The position numbers and the translations under genes were made by a program. DNA of 64,000 nucleotides from NCBI GenBank assembly GCA_030770535.1, contig JASVEC010000025.1:186001-250000 (forward strand), in the 5' to 3' direction. The notes under the pieces were generated by a model. The model was given only the letters and a program-made list of their open reading frames with translations. It was not told the origin of the DNA and did no database searches. The DNA comes from Batkoa obscura. Its lineage: Eukaryota > Entomophthoromycota > Entomophthoromycetes > Entomophthorales > Batkoaceae. Below, one piece after another: positions 24,301 through 35,150 of this stretch. Position 1 is the first letter of the stretch. Each line of letters begins with the position of its first letter.

Positions 24301-27300
24301 TTACTTCTTCAGATACTAATTCTTCAACATTTGATGCTTCAACTCCGATATTATGATATATTACTCTAACACGTTTCATTTGGCTTATATGGTCCTTGTT
24401 ATCAGCATTCTTTTTTGCTGCTCTATCGCCGGTAATCCACAAACCAACAAGCCAGGCAGCATTGTTTACTTCGCTAGCAGGCAAACCTTCTTTTCTACAC
24501 ATTTCTTCAAATTTATTATTTCCGACCAATACTGGTGCTACAAGTTGGTAAGTTAATTGACGGATATTTTCATCCACAAATGAGTATAATTGTGTCTCAA
24601 GTTCCCAAGTAATGGTTGATTTACTCGAGTTGATTAAATTGTCTCTAAATCCTTTTGCAGCTTCAAATGCGTTTGCTTCAGAGTTCTCATAATCTGATAC
24701 ATGAAACGATTTTTTGGTCCAAGTAACCATCTGAATTTCCTCACTGTTAAATTCTTCTGTTCTAAGTGAAGTATAGTTAATATAGAAGGATTCACCAGTT
24801 TGTTCATCTTTAGTTACTTCACCAACAGTCATATGGGTAGTTAAATGTAATAAATGTCTAGAATTACTGGTATACTTAATAAGATCTAATCCCTCTTGAT
24901 TACTTGACTTTTCTTGGCCATGATGTACTTCGCAAACCTCATACATGGTATCTTCGCCTGAGTGAACCCCAGTTACCTTTCTTGGCTTTGAATCCATACC
25001 TAGCACACTGTCTCCAATTTTAATGTCTTTAATAGCACGAATAGAGCCATCAGCCATGTATACAGGAGTAGAAGGAGCAAAACATCTATTAATCGTAGGT
25101 GACCACCAAAGGGTGAAGCGACGATTGGGAATTTGATTCAAACCAGATCTCTGTGCATTTGTAAGCTTCTTGTATTTCATACTTTCTTCGAATCCAGAGT
25201 TATGCACTACCATACTATCTGATCTTAAGAATCTTTGGTTACCGTCAACTAAGAAACCATAGTATTCTTGAGGTTCAGTCATTTTAATTGAAACAATTGG
25301 AACAAAGAATTCTTTGATGGCTACTGCATTGGTATCTGAATTGATACTGTTTTTAAGATTCTCATCAATATATAAAGCTGGATCAGCTTCAACCTTTTTA
25401 AAGTCTGTCTCATTAATATAAACAAACTTTTCGCTTTGATTAACAGCAACTTTATAAAGAGACCAAATAGGTTGAACATGTTGAGGCAACGAAAGTAAAT
25501 CCCTTACAGTTGCTTCAATCTGGTAAGTTTTAACTGTAGCAGAAGTTGTTTCTAAATGTTTCAAGAAATTGGCACCTGCATCACCTGCTTCTTTTTTAGT
25601 TTGAAGTTCTTTTTCTCCAACCTTGAAGCTCATAGAGCAGTATCCACTATTGTACCAATAGACAGTATAAGAAGATGAATCTTCGCTCCAGGACATAACC
25701 GCCTTATTTGAAGAGACTAAACATAAAATATGGTTACCAGTAACAGTTAAAGCTTCACCAACATGAGGTAAAATCTCATACAATGGTGCAACACCTTGAA
25801 CAACTTCCTTAATATTACGCGGTAATTGATCATCGCCCATTAGTTTATCATTCACACTAACATCTTTAGCTAATTTTATAGATCCATCTTGGAGCATAAG
25901 TGGGGTAGCACCAGAGAAACAAGCTTTTTCCCAAAACAGACCTTCCCAAGTAGGGAAGTAAGTACCTTTAAACAATGTGTGTTCTAAAATACCTTCAACA
26001 CCGCCCAAGGCTTGAATCATATCGGTACGATAATTATTTAAGTTCCAAAGTTTACCATCGTGGCGTTGATGGGTCCACCAGAATGGATTATTTTTAAGTA
26101 TCTGATACTGTTTGAAATCAGTACGAACACGCCATCCTTTATCATAGGCAAGAGTATGTCGATCCTTTTGGAATAAGGTATTGATTCTAGGGATACCTCG
26201 ATCCCAACTATCTTCCAAATCTTCAAGAGTAAGTCGACGATTTTGTGCTGTAGCTTCTTGACGTTTCAAAGCATATTCTGCCCATACACGTTGCGAATCA
26301 ATAAACTCAGATTCCCAAGGTTGGAGATAACGGAATAAATTAGGAATCAAGGTATCTTCATCATGGGACATACCAGATCTAAAATGAGTGATACCAGTTT
26401 CAGTTTGACGTGACCATCTAAGGTCGGATTGTGGGATAAGTACATGGCCCATAGACAACATCCCCAAACCACCCAATTCCTTTGGACAATTGTGACCAAT
26501 TAAAAAGTCACCATGGCAGAATAATTGTGATTGTCCTTTTTCTACTTGAAAACCGTAATAGTCATCAACTGCTTCAGCTTGGCTGGAGATGTCAAAGATA
26601 TGACAATTGACTTTTGAAGTGGTCGACTTCATATTTGCAAATTTAACAAATTTACAAGACAACGCATCCAAATCGCCATTTAAATATACTTTTCCTACAT
26701 ACTCGGTAGAATCCTTGCCTTTGGTCTTTGTAGCAATAGTAGATAAACCAAGGGATCGACCCAATTCATAGACTAATTTTAATATGGGCTCATTTAAATC
26801 AAGGTTTTTAATGAAAACATACCCATCATCTTGAACTTGACCACTTGAATCAATTAAACCTGCAAGTAAAGCACGACGAACATAGCCAGGCTCTTGGACA
26901 AAACGTTCAATTTCACTGTAATCATTAATTGTACTGTGGTCTATACACATCTTCGTTAATAAAGCCTTAAATATTTCGACATCGATGTTCTTATTGGTTG
27001 AAATGGTTGATTTTGTAAATCTAGGGCTACCAAGGTGTGCTCCGATTGCCCAAGCATAATCTTCAGCAGAATCCTTATTAAGCTTGTTTTTAAAGCTATG
27101 GCAAGAATGTAATAAACTTGGTATGCTTCTATTTTTGCTTCCAATCGGCCATTCTTCGATTGAAGTACTATATCTCATCATACATGGTAAAACTTTGATT
27201 CCTGCTTTTATCATTTGTGATCTATATTTATTGTATTCATTTACGCTTACAATCCATTCATTAGAATCTGACAAACCTTCAACGGCATTCATAATCACTT

Positions 27301-30300
27301 CATCAATATTATTTTCATGCTTCATATATGTTGCATAATCAAATTCTACCAACTTTTCGATTTCAAATGGACGGGCCAATTTAAGCATGGAATCAAACTT
27401 AAGTTTCCAATAATATACTTTATAAACTACGTTGGATTGGTTAGCCTTAACTTCCTCAATATCATAAAAGCATTGTACAACTCTTGAAACCTTTGGAATC
27501 TGTAAAACTAACAAATGGTTTTCATTACATAAAAATCCAGGCTCAAACAATAGCTCTTCATTATAAGCACAATTTAAAGCCTTTGAAAGTTTAACTCTAT
27601 ATAATGGTGCAGTGCCTGAAACTAAATGTTCTACTCTACGAATTTTACCATCATCACCAAGCACTTGATTTCCAACTTTGATTTCTTCAATTAACTTTGT
27701 GGTACCATTAGCTAAACGTATAGGCATCCCCTTACCATAACAATAGAATACAACAGGTGGGAAACGGCTAGGCATTTTAGAGTTAAGACCGATTTTTACA
27801 CGGGTTTGAATCTTTGATTCGCTCTTAACCAAAAGATCTAAGATTTCACGAGTATGTACCACTGCTTCACGATAATAAGTCATTAATCCAATCAAAGCTG
27901 TATTCCATTTGTTGACAATCTTTGAAAAGGTGGTGGATCCAGAGGACATTAATATTTGACGGATACGATTATTGAAACGTTGGATAGACTCATCATCCAC
28001 CCTTAAAAAGGCTTGTGCAGTACGTTCTTTAGTTTGTTCATTAATTAAATTCCATACACCATCTTTAAGTGAAAATGTTTCTTCCTTTGCACGAATCTTT
28101 GGTAAAATTCGAACTTCAAATCCACACATGGAGAATAGAAGATTAGGATTATCTCTTGAGTAAACACTCACAAATGTTTCTTCCCAATCAAGGGTTGTAA
28201 CTGATCTTGGTAAACGATTTTTCATATCCCAAAAAGTAGCACGGCCTAAATTGACATCATGCTTCATCAAACGCATTCTACAATCACGTGGCCAGCACTT
28301 TTTATTATTGTAACCAACGATGTTTTCATTATTAGGATCCGGGTGCTCTGTTAAATATCGTTGAATCAAATCTCTTGATTCATCAGCACTGAATCTGAAA
28401 AGTATATAAATACGATCTATATAACGAGAATAAAGCCTTATTGGATGTTTGGTTTCAGTAGGAACATCTCTAAATTGCAAAAAATCATTTGGTAGTTGAG
28501 GTGGTCCAGCCATTTCAGATGCTCTTTGTAAACCAAGAAGCAATAAATCCAAGACTAAGCCCCAGAATTGATAAATAAACGAAGCAAATTGTAAACCACG
28601 AATTAAACCATAAGAATTTAAATGATTCATATCCTTATAATTAAGGACAACATTATTCTTTGCTGACATATAATCGGCTAAATTATGATCTAAGATTAAA
28701 CGTAAAAGTCTATTCAAAACTGTAATATCCACTTTCTCATATACTTTGTTGAGCTTTGTTTCTACCATTACATTACATTCACCTTCAGATGTTTCCCAAA
28801 TATCAGTAAGATTGTTAATTCCTTGACACCATTTGTAAGTAAGTAATGGAGGAGGTTCATTATCTGATGGTTTGATCCATGCTGGGAAGAGATGACGCTT
28901 ATCAGCTTCATACCAAAGATATTGATCAAGGTAGGCATCAGTAATCTTTTCCATTGGTTCCACGTCATAAACTGGAATAAGATGAGAATATAAATCCATG
29001 AACTCAATTCCTACTTCTTTAAATGCCCTTTGGGTCAAAAGTAAACGTTTAATTCTAGAAAGAGCTTCATGAGGATTATCATAAGCTTGTTCAATTAAAC
29101 CGAGTTCTTCACGTTGAGATTGATTCAAACGTCCTTTTACAGAGTATGCTTCTCTTAAACGTTCAAGAGCAAGGATCAACAACTTGGTATCATGTTTATA
29201 TGAAAGTGGTGGGAAAGGAATTGGAGTGAATTTTCTTGATTCAAGCCAGTGCACTGTTGAAGTGAAGATTGCAACAGCTTCCTCAGGAGAAACATAAGGA
29301 CCATCTTTAAGATAATTATGTTGTCTTTCTTGCTCAGCCTTGAGCCACAGTCTGGTTAAACGTCCTAAATTCTTTTTACATACTGTTTTATCAACTGTTG
29401 CTCCTCTACGGATACGTTCACGATTATAATGGGCTACACTGGTCCACCAATCAGCTTTAGATTTGACATAACGGAGGATCATATTTTCTATAGGTGTAGG
29501 CAAACCTGGTACTTTCCATGGAATATTGGCTTTCCAACAATTGTGGGCAACAATGAAATTTCCAAGTAAAAAGAGGGGGTCTCTACCGTCTAACTCGAAA
29601 CCAAAGTATTCACCCTTATTTGAAACTTCAGTGATATCAAATTGGTTATTGTTGTTGTCTTCTATAGCTACACCTTCTCCTTTCAATTTGTTTACAAAAG
29701 GAAGGGTTGAAAATTCCCTACCAAAAATATTAATCTGTTCTTCTCCATTTGATACAAATAAACCAAGAGATCTTGCAACTTGTACTACTAATTGTTTTAA
29801 AATAGGACTGACTTCATTGACTTTAATCTTAAACTTTAAATCAAGTTGATCGATACTAGATGGCAATGATTCTAATATACCGGCTAACATATTCGAACGG
29901 AATAGCTTTGATTGATTCATAACACATGAAGCTAATAAATCAGGAGAAGCAAACTCTCTCAATTTGTTTATACAATCCCATGCCATACTTCTAACACTTG
30001 TACTACTATTGGATTCTTCTATTCTAGTAGACGAAGCAAATTGCTGACCAATAGCATAAGCTACTGAGTTAATTGGTGCTGGAGTTTGATCTAATTCATC
30101 AGATGCTTTGAAATGTAAATTATGAATAGCTTGTTCTAAATCTAATTCTGAGGAATACGGGAATTCGTTGACAGGTTGACGAATCATAGTGAAAGTAAAA
30201 GAGGAGTGAAGAAGAGTTTTGGAAAACTTAACATAATTAACTGAAGAAACTTCCCATCCAGTATTCAGAATGGTTGAATGGTCTTTTTGGAGAGCTTTAA

Positions 30301-32926
30301 TTGCGCTTGGCTTGTCTTCAAACCTATATATTATAACTGGATGATTTTGTTTTAACTTAACGCTAGAACTGTCACCCCACGTGTATACTGATCCAACAAC
30401 AGATGGTGCCTCAAACCCAAGTTCCTCGTTATATTTGATTTGAGGATGATAAAAGGCAGCATATTTCTTGTTAGAATCTTTAGGCATAATTATATTACCT
30501 GAAGTAGAGCAATTAAGGACTAAAGTATGTTCATCATTACATGTAAATAATTCTTCCTGAGTCTCTTTATCACTGAACTTATATAAAGTTGAATGGCCAT
30601 ACATTGTATCCTTCACTCTTTTTGGTTTCTGATCTTTACCCAAAACTCTATCTCCAATTTCAATGTTTTCTACACATTTTAAGTTACCATCAGCCATCAT
30701 AACTTTAGTTCCACGAGCAAAACAACGCCATGCTTCACTGAGATGCTGTAAAATGGTTTTAGATTTATTAGCAGAAATACCTTCAGGCATCATATCTGTA
30801 ATATCATGCATTACTGCAGCACGGAGTTCAAGATCATAGTGGGATTCCACTCTCTGCTTAGTGACCGTTTTAGCAATACCTTTAGAATGACGACCTTCAA
30901 ATTGACGAGCAAGTAAATTACCAAGCCAGCGTTCAAGAAGTGGGACAATACCACGTAAGAAAAATAACCATACTCTCCATCCTGGAGCCCAGAAACCACA
31001 ACCAGGACCTTTACCAACTGGCCCAGTATTAAATCTATAGTAGATCAAATGTTTTAAATCCTTGGTGAGACGGACTTGTCTCATTAATTTATATTTGTAA
31101 CGATACATACCAGTAAGTTGACCAACATGGGCAAAGATATATTGAAGACCATCAGCCAATTGGAAAGCGTCAACATTGCCCAAACGATACTGTACATGTG
31201 AATCAACCACAAGCTTAGTAAGCCTTAAAATTTCACGACAAAGATGAAAAGCATTTCCGAAACGAGATTTCTTACGCTCTTTAGTTGTTAAAGTTTTAAT
31301 AGGCTTTAAATTGAAATTATAATCAAGATGGAGATAATTCAAATTTTTACGATGGATTAATAAATTTAACATATTGTAACCTTGACGACACACTTGTAAC
31401 CCTGCTTCTACCCAATCAAGATCGGTGATTTGGAAAAACTTGGTTGCTTTCAATTGACGGAATAAGTATTTTTTGTTTAATGCTTTAGGTTTACGATGCT
31501 TCAAGACATTCAAAACATAACATTTCAGTAACTTTTGGTAAGAAACACGGACTTTTACGGGTTGATCTGGTGGACAATGCTCTAAGTACCAATTTTTGAC
31601 AAGTGGGATATCTTGAGCACGTCTAGTATTACCTGAACGCTTATCGAAAGGGTGAGGGGCCCAGTAAAGAGCGATAGCATTTGAAGTATTATCAGTGTAA
31701 AGTGGAGCATCTTCAAAGAAAGGAGTTACATTTTCTGATAAAGAGAATTCGAGATCTTCATCTTCGTCACCAAATATACTTTGTTCATGTAATCCAGAGA
31801 TGCTTTTATCTTCGAAATCACGTGTAGAAATTGGGTTAATAATAGGATCAAAATAAAATGTAGGTAATTGAGGGTCATCATTACGAATGTAAACAACAGT
31901 TGGATAATGATACCATGAAACATGAACTGCTCTTGGTAAGGAATTATATAAGAATGGGAAAGCAATCTTATACTCAGTACGAATTTGTTGACGAATGATA
32001 ATCTTATTAATATCATTAAACTCATTCCAATCTTCATCAGCTGGGTCTAAATCTCTATATAAAGGCTCAAACTTGGGACCACCTGGAATAGCTAAATTGA
32101 GTGATTTAGCAGTTATAAAAGAATTGACATCAAAAAGATAAAAGTAATTTTTATCATTGAGATCAGATAAAAGTTGATGTGCTAAACGGTACAACGCTGA
32201 CATGATTGGAAGATCAAGACTCCATTTACGGTAAGTATCACCATTGATGAATTTTGTGCCAAGGAGTGGTTTATGGTCATAAAACCATTCATAAACTGCG
32301 CTATCTTCTTCCGGATCTAATTCCATTTGAATAGGCTCAAGAGGATCGACATCTAATATATTGTCACCATAATCTAGTGGAGGTTCTTCATCATCAAAAG
32401 GAGGGAAACGCATACGTTTAAAATGACGACGATCTCTCTTTTCTCTACGCATCATAATCCACATGGTACCCCATTGAGCAAGGTAGATTGGCTCAACCAC
32501 ACGAGGTACCTCATTAACGAAAGTGATAGCACCAGTGATATGATACAAAACTGGGACTTCCCTTTCTTGTTCCCAGGGCATAGGCATGTTTTCTAACAAC
32601 TTTAAAACGGCATGAGGGATATATTTAAGGGCACCCAAATAGATACGCTTATCATGGCGAAATTTTTTCGAAGACATATCACCATGGTCTTTAATGATTT
32701 TTCTAACGTGCTCCGGCGGCATCTTTTGCTTTTCTTGTTCAGCGAACCCGAATTTTCTTTTGTCGCCATAACGTTTTGAGTTCATTTGTTGCCATCTCTT
32801 GGCCTTTTCTTTGATTTTTTCAAGAAATCTAGCATTTTGAGTATCTAAAAGGTTATCCTCAGAAGCAGCAACTTGATAAGGATAATAATTTGAATTATTA
32901 GGAGTAGAATCTCCTTGTTCAGTCAT
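21323..32926 (-). CDS. PRP8: Prp8, core spliceosome protein, with four inteins
   Basis: One uninterrupted frame of 3,867 codons. Start ATG is at 32926 ([11 protein letters not shown]); an upstream in-frame TTG at 32941 is not a start. Removing four inteins (395, 418, 241 and 458 residues) leaves about 2,355 residues, matching the ~2,335 of human PRPF8 and co-linear with it from the N-terminal domain through reverse-transcriptase-like, linker, endonuclease-like and RNase H-like regions to the C-terminal Jab1/MPN domain. Prp8 scaffolds the catalytic RNA core of U5 and the activated spliceosome. Inteins follow mature residues 734, 1333, 1522 and 1560. The host residues at each junction are otherwise conserved (for example LSEAWR/CWKAN). 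No spliceosomal intron interrupts the gene, unlike many neighbours. Without protein splicing the product could hardly work, so all four inteins must be active. Confidence 0.98.
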   Translation of the reverse strand: MTEQGDSTPNNSNYYPYQVAASEDNLLDTQNARFLEKIKEKAKRWQQMNSKRYGDKRKFGFAEQEKQKMPPEHVRKIIKDHGDMSSKKFRHDKRIYLGALKYIPHAVLKLLENMPMPWEQEREVPVLYHITGAITFVNEVPRVVEPIYLAQWGTMWIMMRREKRDRRHFKRMRFPPFDDEEPPLDYGDNILDVDPLEPIQMELDPEEDSAVYEWFYDHKPLLGTKFINGDTYRKWSLDLPIMSALYRLAHQLLSDLNDKNYFYLFDVNSFITAKSLNLAIPGGPKFEPLYRDLDPADEDWNEFNDINKIIIRQQIRTEYKIAFPFLYNSLPRAVHVSWYHYPTVVYIRNDDPQLPTFYFDPIINPISTRDFEDKSISGLHEQSIFGDEDEDLEFSLSENVTPFFEDAPLYTDNTSNAIALYWAPHPFDKRSGNTRRAQDIPLVKNWYLEHCPPDQPVKVRVSYQKLLKCYVLNVLKHRKPKALNKKYLFRQLKATKFFQITDLDWVEAGLQVCRQGYNMLNLLIHRKNLNYLHLDYNFNLKPIKTLTTKERKKSRFGNAFHLCREILRLTKLVVDSHVQYRLGNVDAFQLADGLQYIFAHVGQLTGMYRYKYKLMRQVRLTKDLKHLIYYRFNTGPVGKGPGCGFWAPGWRVWLFFLRGIVPLLERWLGNLLARQFEGRHSKGIAKTVTKQRVESHYDLELRAAVMHDITDMMPEGISANKSKTILQHLSEAWRCFARGTKVMMADGNLKCVENIEIGDRVLGKDQKPKRVKDTMYGHSTLYKFSDKETQEELFTCNDEHTLVLNCSTSGNIIMPKDSNKKYAAFYHPQIKYNEELGFEAPSVVGSVYTWGDSSSVKLKQNHPVIIYRFEDKPSAIKALQKDHSTILNTGWEVSSVNYVKFSKTLLHSSFTFTMIRQPVNEFPYSSELDLEQAIHNLHFKASDELDQTPAPINSVAYAIGQQFASSTRIEESNSSTSVRSMAWDCINKLREFASPDLLASCVMNQSKLFRSNMLAGILESLPSSIDQLDLKFKIKVNEVSPILKQLVVQVARSLGLFVSNGEEQINIFGREFSTLPFVNKLKGEGVAIEDNNNNQFDITEVSNKGEYFGFELDGRDPLFLLGNFIVAHNCWKANIPWKVPGLPTPIENMILRYVKSKADWWTSVAHYNRERIRRGATVDKTVCKKNLGRLTRLWLKAEQERQHNYLKDGPYVSPEEAVAIFTSTVHWLESRKFTPIPFPPLSYKHDTKLLILALERLREAYSVKGRLNQSQREELGLIEQAYDNPHEALSRIKRLLLTQRAFKEVGIEFMDLYSHLIPVYDVEPMEKITDAYLDQYLWYEADKRHLFPAWIKPSDNEPPPLLTYKWCQGINNLTDIWETSEGECNVMVETKLNKVYEKVDITVLNRLLRLILDHNLADYMSAKNNVVLNYKDMNHLNSYGLIRGLQFASFIYQFWGLVLDLLLLGLQRASEMAGPPQLPNDFLQFRDVPTETKHPIRLYSRYIDRIYILFRFSADESRDLIQRYLTEHPDPNNENIVGYNNKKCWPRDCRMRLMKHDVNLGRATFWDMKNRLPRSVTTLDWEETFVSVYSRDNPNLLFSMCGFEVRILPKIRAKEETFSLKDGVWNLINEQTKERTAQAFLRVDDESIQRFNNRIRQILMSSGSTTFSKIVNKWNTALIGLMTYYREAVVHTREILDLLVKSESKIQTRVKIGLNSKMPSRFPPVVFYCYGKGMPIRLANGTTKLIEEIKVGNQVLGDDGKIRRVEHLVSGTAPLYRVKLSKALNCAYNEELLFEPGFLCNENHLLVLQIPKVSRVVQCFYDIEEVKANQSNVVYKVYYWKLKFDSMLKLARPFEIEKLVEFDYATYMKHENNIDEVIMNAVEGLSDSNEWIVSVNEYNKYRSQMIKAGIKVLPCMMRYSTSIEEWPIGSKNRSIPSLLHSCHSFKNKLNKDSAEDYAWAIGAHLGSPRFTKSTISTNKNIDVEIFKALLTKMCIDHSTINDYSEIERFVQEPGYVRRALLAGLIDSSGQVQDDGYVFIKNLDLNEPILKLVYELGRSLGLSTIATKTKGKDSTEYVGKVYLNGDLDALSCKFVKFANMKSTTSKVNCHIFDISSQAEAVDDYYGFQVEKGQSQLFCHGDFLIGHNCPKELGGLGMLSMGHVLIPQSDLRWSRQTETGITHFRSGMSHDEDTLIPNLFRYLQPWESEFIDSQRVWAEYALKRQEATAQNRRLTLEDLEDSWDRGIPRINTLFQKDRHTLAYDKGWRVRTDFKQYQILKNNPFWWTHQRHDGKLWNLNNYRTDMIQALGGVEGILEHTLFKGTYFPTWEGLFWEKACFSGATPLMLQDGSIKLAKDVSVNDKLMGDDQLPRNIKEVVQGVAPLYEILPHVGEALTVTGNHILCLVSSNKAVMSWSEDSSSYTVYWYNSGYCSMSFKVGEKELQTKKEAGDAGANFLKHLETTSATVKTYQIEATVRDLLSLPQHVQPIWSLYKVAVNQSEKFVYINETDFKKVEADPALYIDENLKNSINSDTNAVAIKEFFVPIVSIKMTEPQEYYGFLVDGNQRFLRSDSMVVHNSGFEESMKYKKLTNAQRSGLNQIPNRRFTLWWSPTINRCFAPSTPVYMADGSIRAIKDIKIGDSVLGMDSKPRKVTGVHSGEDTMYEVCEVHHGQEKSSNQEGLDLIKYTSNSRHLLHLTTHMTVGEVTKDEQTGESFYINYTSLRTEEFNSEEIQMVTWTKKSFHVSDYENSEANAFEAAKGFRDNLINSSKSTITWELETQLYSFVDENIRQLTYQLVAPVLVGNNKFEEMCRKEGLPASEVNNAAWLVGLWITGDRAAKKNADNKDHISQMKRVRVIYHNIGVEASNVEELVSEEVNVNKGIKTNKIWNLMCQLNMERAQPKVVPTWFFTESISVRENLLAGLIDSNGEVVDANPEDKELENKMELTRYNDFKEAKEKYQKVVFTSAHQNIVTGALALARSLGIKYSVSNREIDNGFESCVTFVPCSALTKVLSLSSIDRKRREAPVVVQYLPVGYKFNVIKTAGSPGQYCGITLDENSDKLFLLGNNAVVHNSNVYVGFQVQLDLTGIFMHGKIPTLKISLIQIFRAHLWQKIHEALVMDMVQVFDQESEALQIESVQKETIHPRKSYKMNSSCADILLFASYKWGVSRPSLLNDNKDSMDNGTIQKFWIDIQLRWGDFDSHDVERYTRAKFLDYTTDNMSIYPSPTGMMIGVDLAYNLYSAYGNWFPGLKPLTQQAMGKIIKANPALYVLRERIRKGVQLYSSEPTEPYLNSTNYGELFSNQIIWFVDDTNVYRVTIHKTFEGNLTTKPINGAIFIFNPRTGQLFLKIIHTSVWAGQKRLGQLAKWKTAEEVAALIRSLPVEEQPRQIIVTRKGMLDPLEVHLLDFPNIVIKGSELQLPFQACLKVEKFGDLILKANEPMMCLFNLYDDFLKTISSYTAFFRLILILRALHVNNDKTKMILRPDKNTITEPHHIWPTLPDDEWIKVEVALKDLILADYGKKNNVNVASLTQPEIRDIILGMEISAPSLQRQQIAEIEKQAKEQSQLTAVTTKTHNIHGDEIITTTTTGYETQTFSSKTDWRVRAISSTNLQLRTQHIFVASDDLKDSGYTYVLPKNLLKRFIIISDLRTQISGFLYGVSPKDNPQVKEIRSIVMVPQWGTHQMVHLPNNPPEHEQLNDLEPLGWIHTLPNELPHLSPQDVTTHAKLLGSYPGWDIDTAVIITCAFTPGSCSLTCYKVTPSGNEWGASNKDLSGTNPAGYLPTHYERIQMLLSDKFFGFFLSPVDSIWNYNFQGASHQPDKEYHLSLEVPLPFYDERHRPAHYLNFSQLEDGSNMNNNVVDREDMLS
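23711..25084 (-). other. intein 4 of Prp8 (458 aa)
   Basis: Starts at Cys of [13 protein letters not shown] and ends ..NAVVHN, followed by Ser (+1) in SNVYVGF, where most Prp8 proteins have Ala (INRANVYVG). Cys1, block B His (NSRHLLHL), His and Asn are present. It has the best-preserved LAGLIDADG endonuclease of the four: [10 protein letters not shown] keeps its Asp, while [11 protein letters not shown] has Asn in place of the second catalytic Asp. It follows mature residue 1560 in the Prp8 linker. Confidence 0.96.
25199..25921 (-). other. intein 3 of Prp8 (241 aa, mini-intein)
   Basis: Starts at Cys of [13 protein letters not shown] and ends ..SMVVHN, followed by host Ser (+1) of SGFEES. 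Block B His is in TGNHILCL. There is no LAGLIDADG motif and the length fits a mini-intein that has lost, or never had, an endonuclease. It follows mature residue 1522 in WEKA/SGFEES, only 38 host residues before intein 4. Confidence 0.96.
26489..27742 (-). other. intein 2 of Prp8 (418 aa)
   Basis: Starts at Cys of [13 protein letters not shown] and ends ..LIGHN, followed by Cys (+1) in CPKELGG, where most Prp8 proteins have Thr (VVFYTPKELGG). Splicing residues Cys1, block B His (NENHLLVL), His and Asn are present. The endonuclease domain is recognisable ([22 protein letters not shown]) but both catalytic Asp positions are replaced, the second by Ser. It is likely a splicing-only intein. It follows mature residue 1333. 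Confidence 0.96.
29540..30724 (-). other. intein 1 of Prp8 (395 aa)
   Basis: Starts at Cys of [13 protein letters not shown] and ends ..IVAHN, followed by host Cys (+1) of CWKAN. Splicing residues are present: Cys1, block B His in NDEHTLVL, penultimate His and terminal Asn. The central region resembles a LAGLIDADG endonuclease only faintly: [10 protein letters not shown] and [11 protein letters not shown] lack both catalytic acidic residues, so cleavage activity is probably gone. Insertion follows mature residue 734, in the conserved segment [14 protein letters not shown]. Confidence 0.96.
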
Positions 32927-33965
32927 CTTTAAATTGAACAAATCGGAGATTGATAAAAAAAGTGAGTTGAATTTCTTAGATTATTTAAAATATAACTTTT
33001 AAATAAAAAGTTAGTTCAATTCAATCCAAGTTAAAGTTGGTTTAAACATCCACGAAATCTGAAATACTTATGAGACAAATCCTAATTTCCAGCTACTTGA
33101 TTGGATGCTGATTGCATATTCCAATCCAAAAAGAACAAAATTCTACTGTACAGATAAAAAGTTTAGAGTAACAAATGCTCTCTACATTTTGCAGTTTTGA
33201 GCAAAAAGTGTACTTGCTTTTGACTAATCAATTTCTATTTTGCAATTAGCATTAGGACCAAATATTCTTTCAAAAGTAGCAACTCAAACTGCGGGCGTTG
33301 TTTTTTGGTTGAAATAATGAAATAATGAAATAATTGAATTAGAAGTTCAACTTAATAACAATAAATATTATATTCTTAATAAATTAAACAATAATCATTA
33401 TTTTAAAGTTATAACCCTTGATTTAATGCTTGTTTGTCTTTTTATGTAATATTTAATAGGTTATTTTTTTACATTATAATGTGTTACTAGATAAACCAAA
33501 TTGAGTTATTAATTGAGACTAATACATAACATAAAATAACTGATCAATCACAATATTAAGAAATTTTGAACACAAACTTAGTTTATTTAATAAACTTAAA
33601 AATTACCAATCTAGCTACAATCTGAATTCTTCATTTAAAAATAAGTAATCACTAAGACATTATTTACAATAACACCGTCATCTTAATGCTACAATCATAT
33701 GTGATTAATAGTAAATAACGATGTTAGTTTTATTCTTTAGTAATTTAAAAACTTTTAATTCAAGCAAGTAATTTTTATATTAAAATTTTTATTAGAGGAA
33801 ACATAAAAAATCAAAAACTTGAGCAGGTCAATTGAATTCTAAATTCAATTTCAATAACATAATAATACTTTAAACTTCATAAGGAAGCTAAGAGCAAAGA
33901 GCTGTTCATCATAGAATCATTGCCTGGTTAATTGCCTTTGTGCCAACAGCTTAATAATTCTTGCT
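32927..33965. other. intergenic upstream of PRP8
   Basis: About 1 kb between the PRP8 start and the 3' end of the HSF-domain gene. It should contain the PRP8 promoter. No distinct repeat or RNA was recognised. Confidence 0.5.
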
Positions 33966-35150
33966 TTATGGGTTATGTAAATAGCTATGATGTTCATGTT
34001 GAGATCCATAAACGACAGAATCATGTTTAGGATAAGTTAAATAATCGTTAATAGGGGGGAGATAATGTTTGGAGCTTCCATTCTGTATACTATTACTCAC
34101 CATCTGTGGTGGTGTTTTTGGGTCTTTGGATCCAACAGCCTGCCTTGAAGTTCCACAACAATTACTTAGGTGAACTGTTGGTGGATGACAGCTCGTATTT
34201 TCTGGTGACTGAGTAGAAGTTAAAAATGATTTTGAGCTATCAAATGAGTGAGGGTTACTAGTATATTTTCCATGATAGTCACGCTTGGTAGGGTAGTAAG
34301 GAAGTCCTTGCTCGATTGGCTGAGTGCTATTTAAGTTGGTCAGCTCAGGTCTTAAAGATGGGGCAGAATAAGAGTTCTCTCTACTTCTAGTGGCCCCATG
34401 CCTTATCCTGTACTCTGGTGGGTTTCTAGAATGACTATAAATAGGCTCAAAGGATGCAGTATTATTTATAAGATCTTGAGTGTCGTATAGAAGTTCATTA
34501 GCTAATTTTCTTCTACGACTTGCTCTGTCATCATAATCATTTAAAGTATCTTGCAACATGTATTGAAAAGAAGATATCAGTTTCATTGCATTTTTTTGAA
34601 ACTTTACATTTTGTTCAAATTGTTGTTGCAATTTAATAATAGTTTCATTCTGCGAAAATACCATTCTTTCTAAATCTTCTATTTTACGGGTTAACTGTTC
34701 GGAGGTCCCAGTTGAAGGTCTAGTTTCGGGCATATAACTTTGGGATAGATCTTCGCCGATTGGGGTGCTATCCTTATTTTTTTCTTCTTTGGATGGTGGA
34801 CGATAAGCCTTTCTTCTTATTTTAACAAAGAGTTCAGGGGTGTCGCGTTGAAAATCTGGATGCTTGAAATCCCATGAACAGGTAGTAGATGACAAATGGA
34901 AAGCGTCAGAGAGTTTGGTAAAACCATACATATTAAGTTGACGAACGAAACTTTGCCAGTTCCCATGCTTGAAGTAGTTAGGTAACACCTTACTGCAAAA
35001 TTGACTCAAATCTTTAACACCAAATGACTTGCCATCATCGCTCCAGCATATTAAGCTATGATTGCTACTATTTTGTAAGATGGTGTATAGTTTTTCAACA
35101 AAGGTAGGGACGGTATAATTATCTTGGGAATTGGATTGCTTTTCTTTCAT
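33966..35150 (-). CDS. HSF-domain transcription factor
   Basis: Single exon, 394 residues. Residues about 13-115 are a heat-shock-factor DNA-binding domain: FVEKLYTILQN, the ICWSDDGKSFGVKD strand, LPNYFKHGNWQSFVRQLNMYGF (recognition-helix region) and FKHPDFQRDTPELFVKIRRKA. After a linker comes a heptad-rich segment (residues about 150-215, QLTRKIEDLERMVFSQNETI) likely to mediate oligomerisation. The rest is Ser/Pro/Tyr-rich and disordered-looking. It could be Hsf1 itself or an Sfl1/Mga1-type regulator. No receiver domain is present, so it is not Skn7. Nuclear function is inferred from the family. Confidence 0.9.
   Translation of the reverse strand: MKEKQSNSQDNYTVPTFVEKLYTILQNSSNHSLICWSDDGKSFGVKDLSQFCSKVLPNYFKHGNWQSFVRQLNMYGFTKLSDAFHLSSTTCSWDFKHPDFQRDTPELFVKIRRKAYRPPSKEEKNKDSTPIGEDLSQSYMPETRPSTGTSEQLTRKIEDLERMVFSQNETIIKLQQQFEQNVKFQKNAMKLISSFQYMLQDTLNDYDDRASRRRKLANELLYDTQDLINNTASFEPIYSHSRNPPEYRIRHGATRSRENSYSAPSLRPELTNLNSTQPIEQGLPYYPTKRDYHGKYTSNPHSFDSSKSFLTSTQSPENTSCHPPTVHLSNCCGTSRQAVGSKDPKTPPQMVSNSIQNGSSKHYLPPINDYLTYPKHDSVVYGSQHEHHSYLHNP

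Noticed and set aside
22650-32037. Many open frames of 60-120 codons on both strands within PRP8
   Set aside because: They are shadows of the long PRP8 frame in other phases, without independent support.
32926-32941. Upstream TTG codons as start of PRP8
   Set aside because: The frame is open to 32941 but TTG is not a usual eukaryotic start. The first ATG at 32926 gives a normal Prp8 N-terminus.
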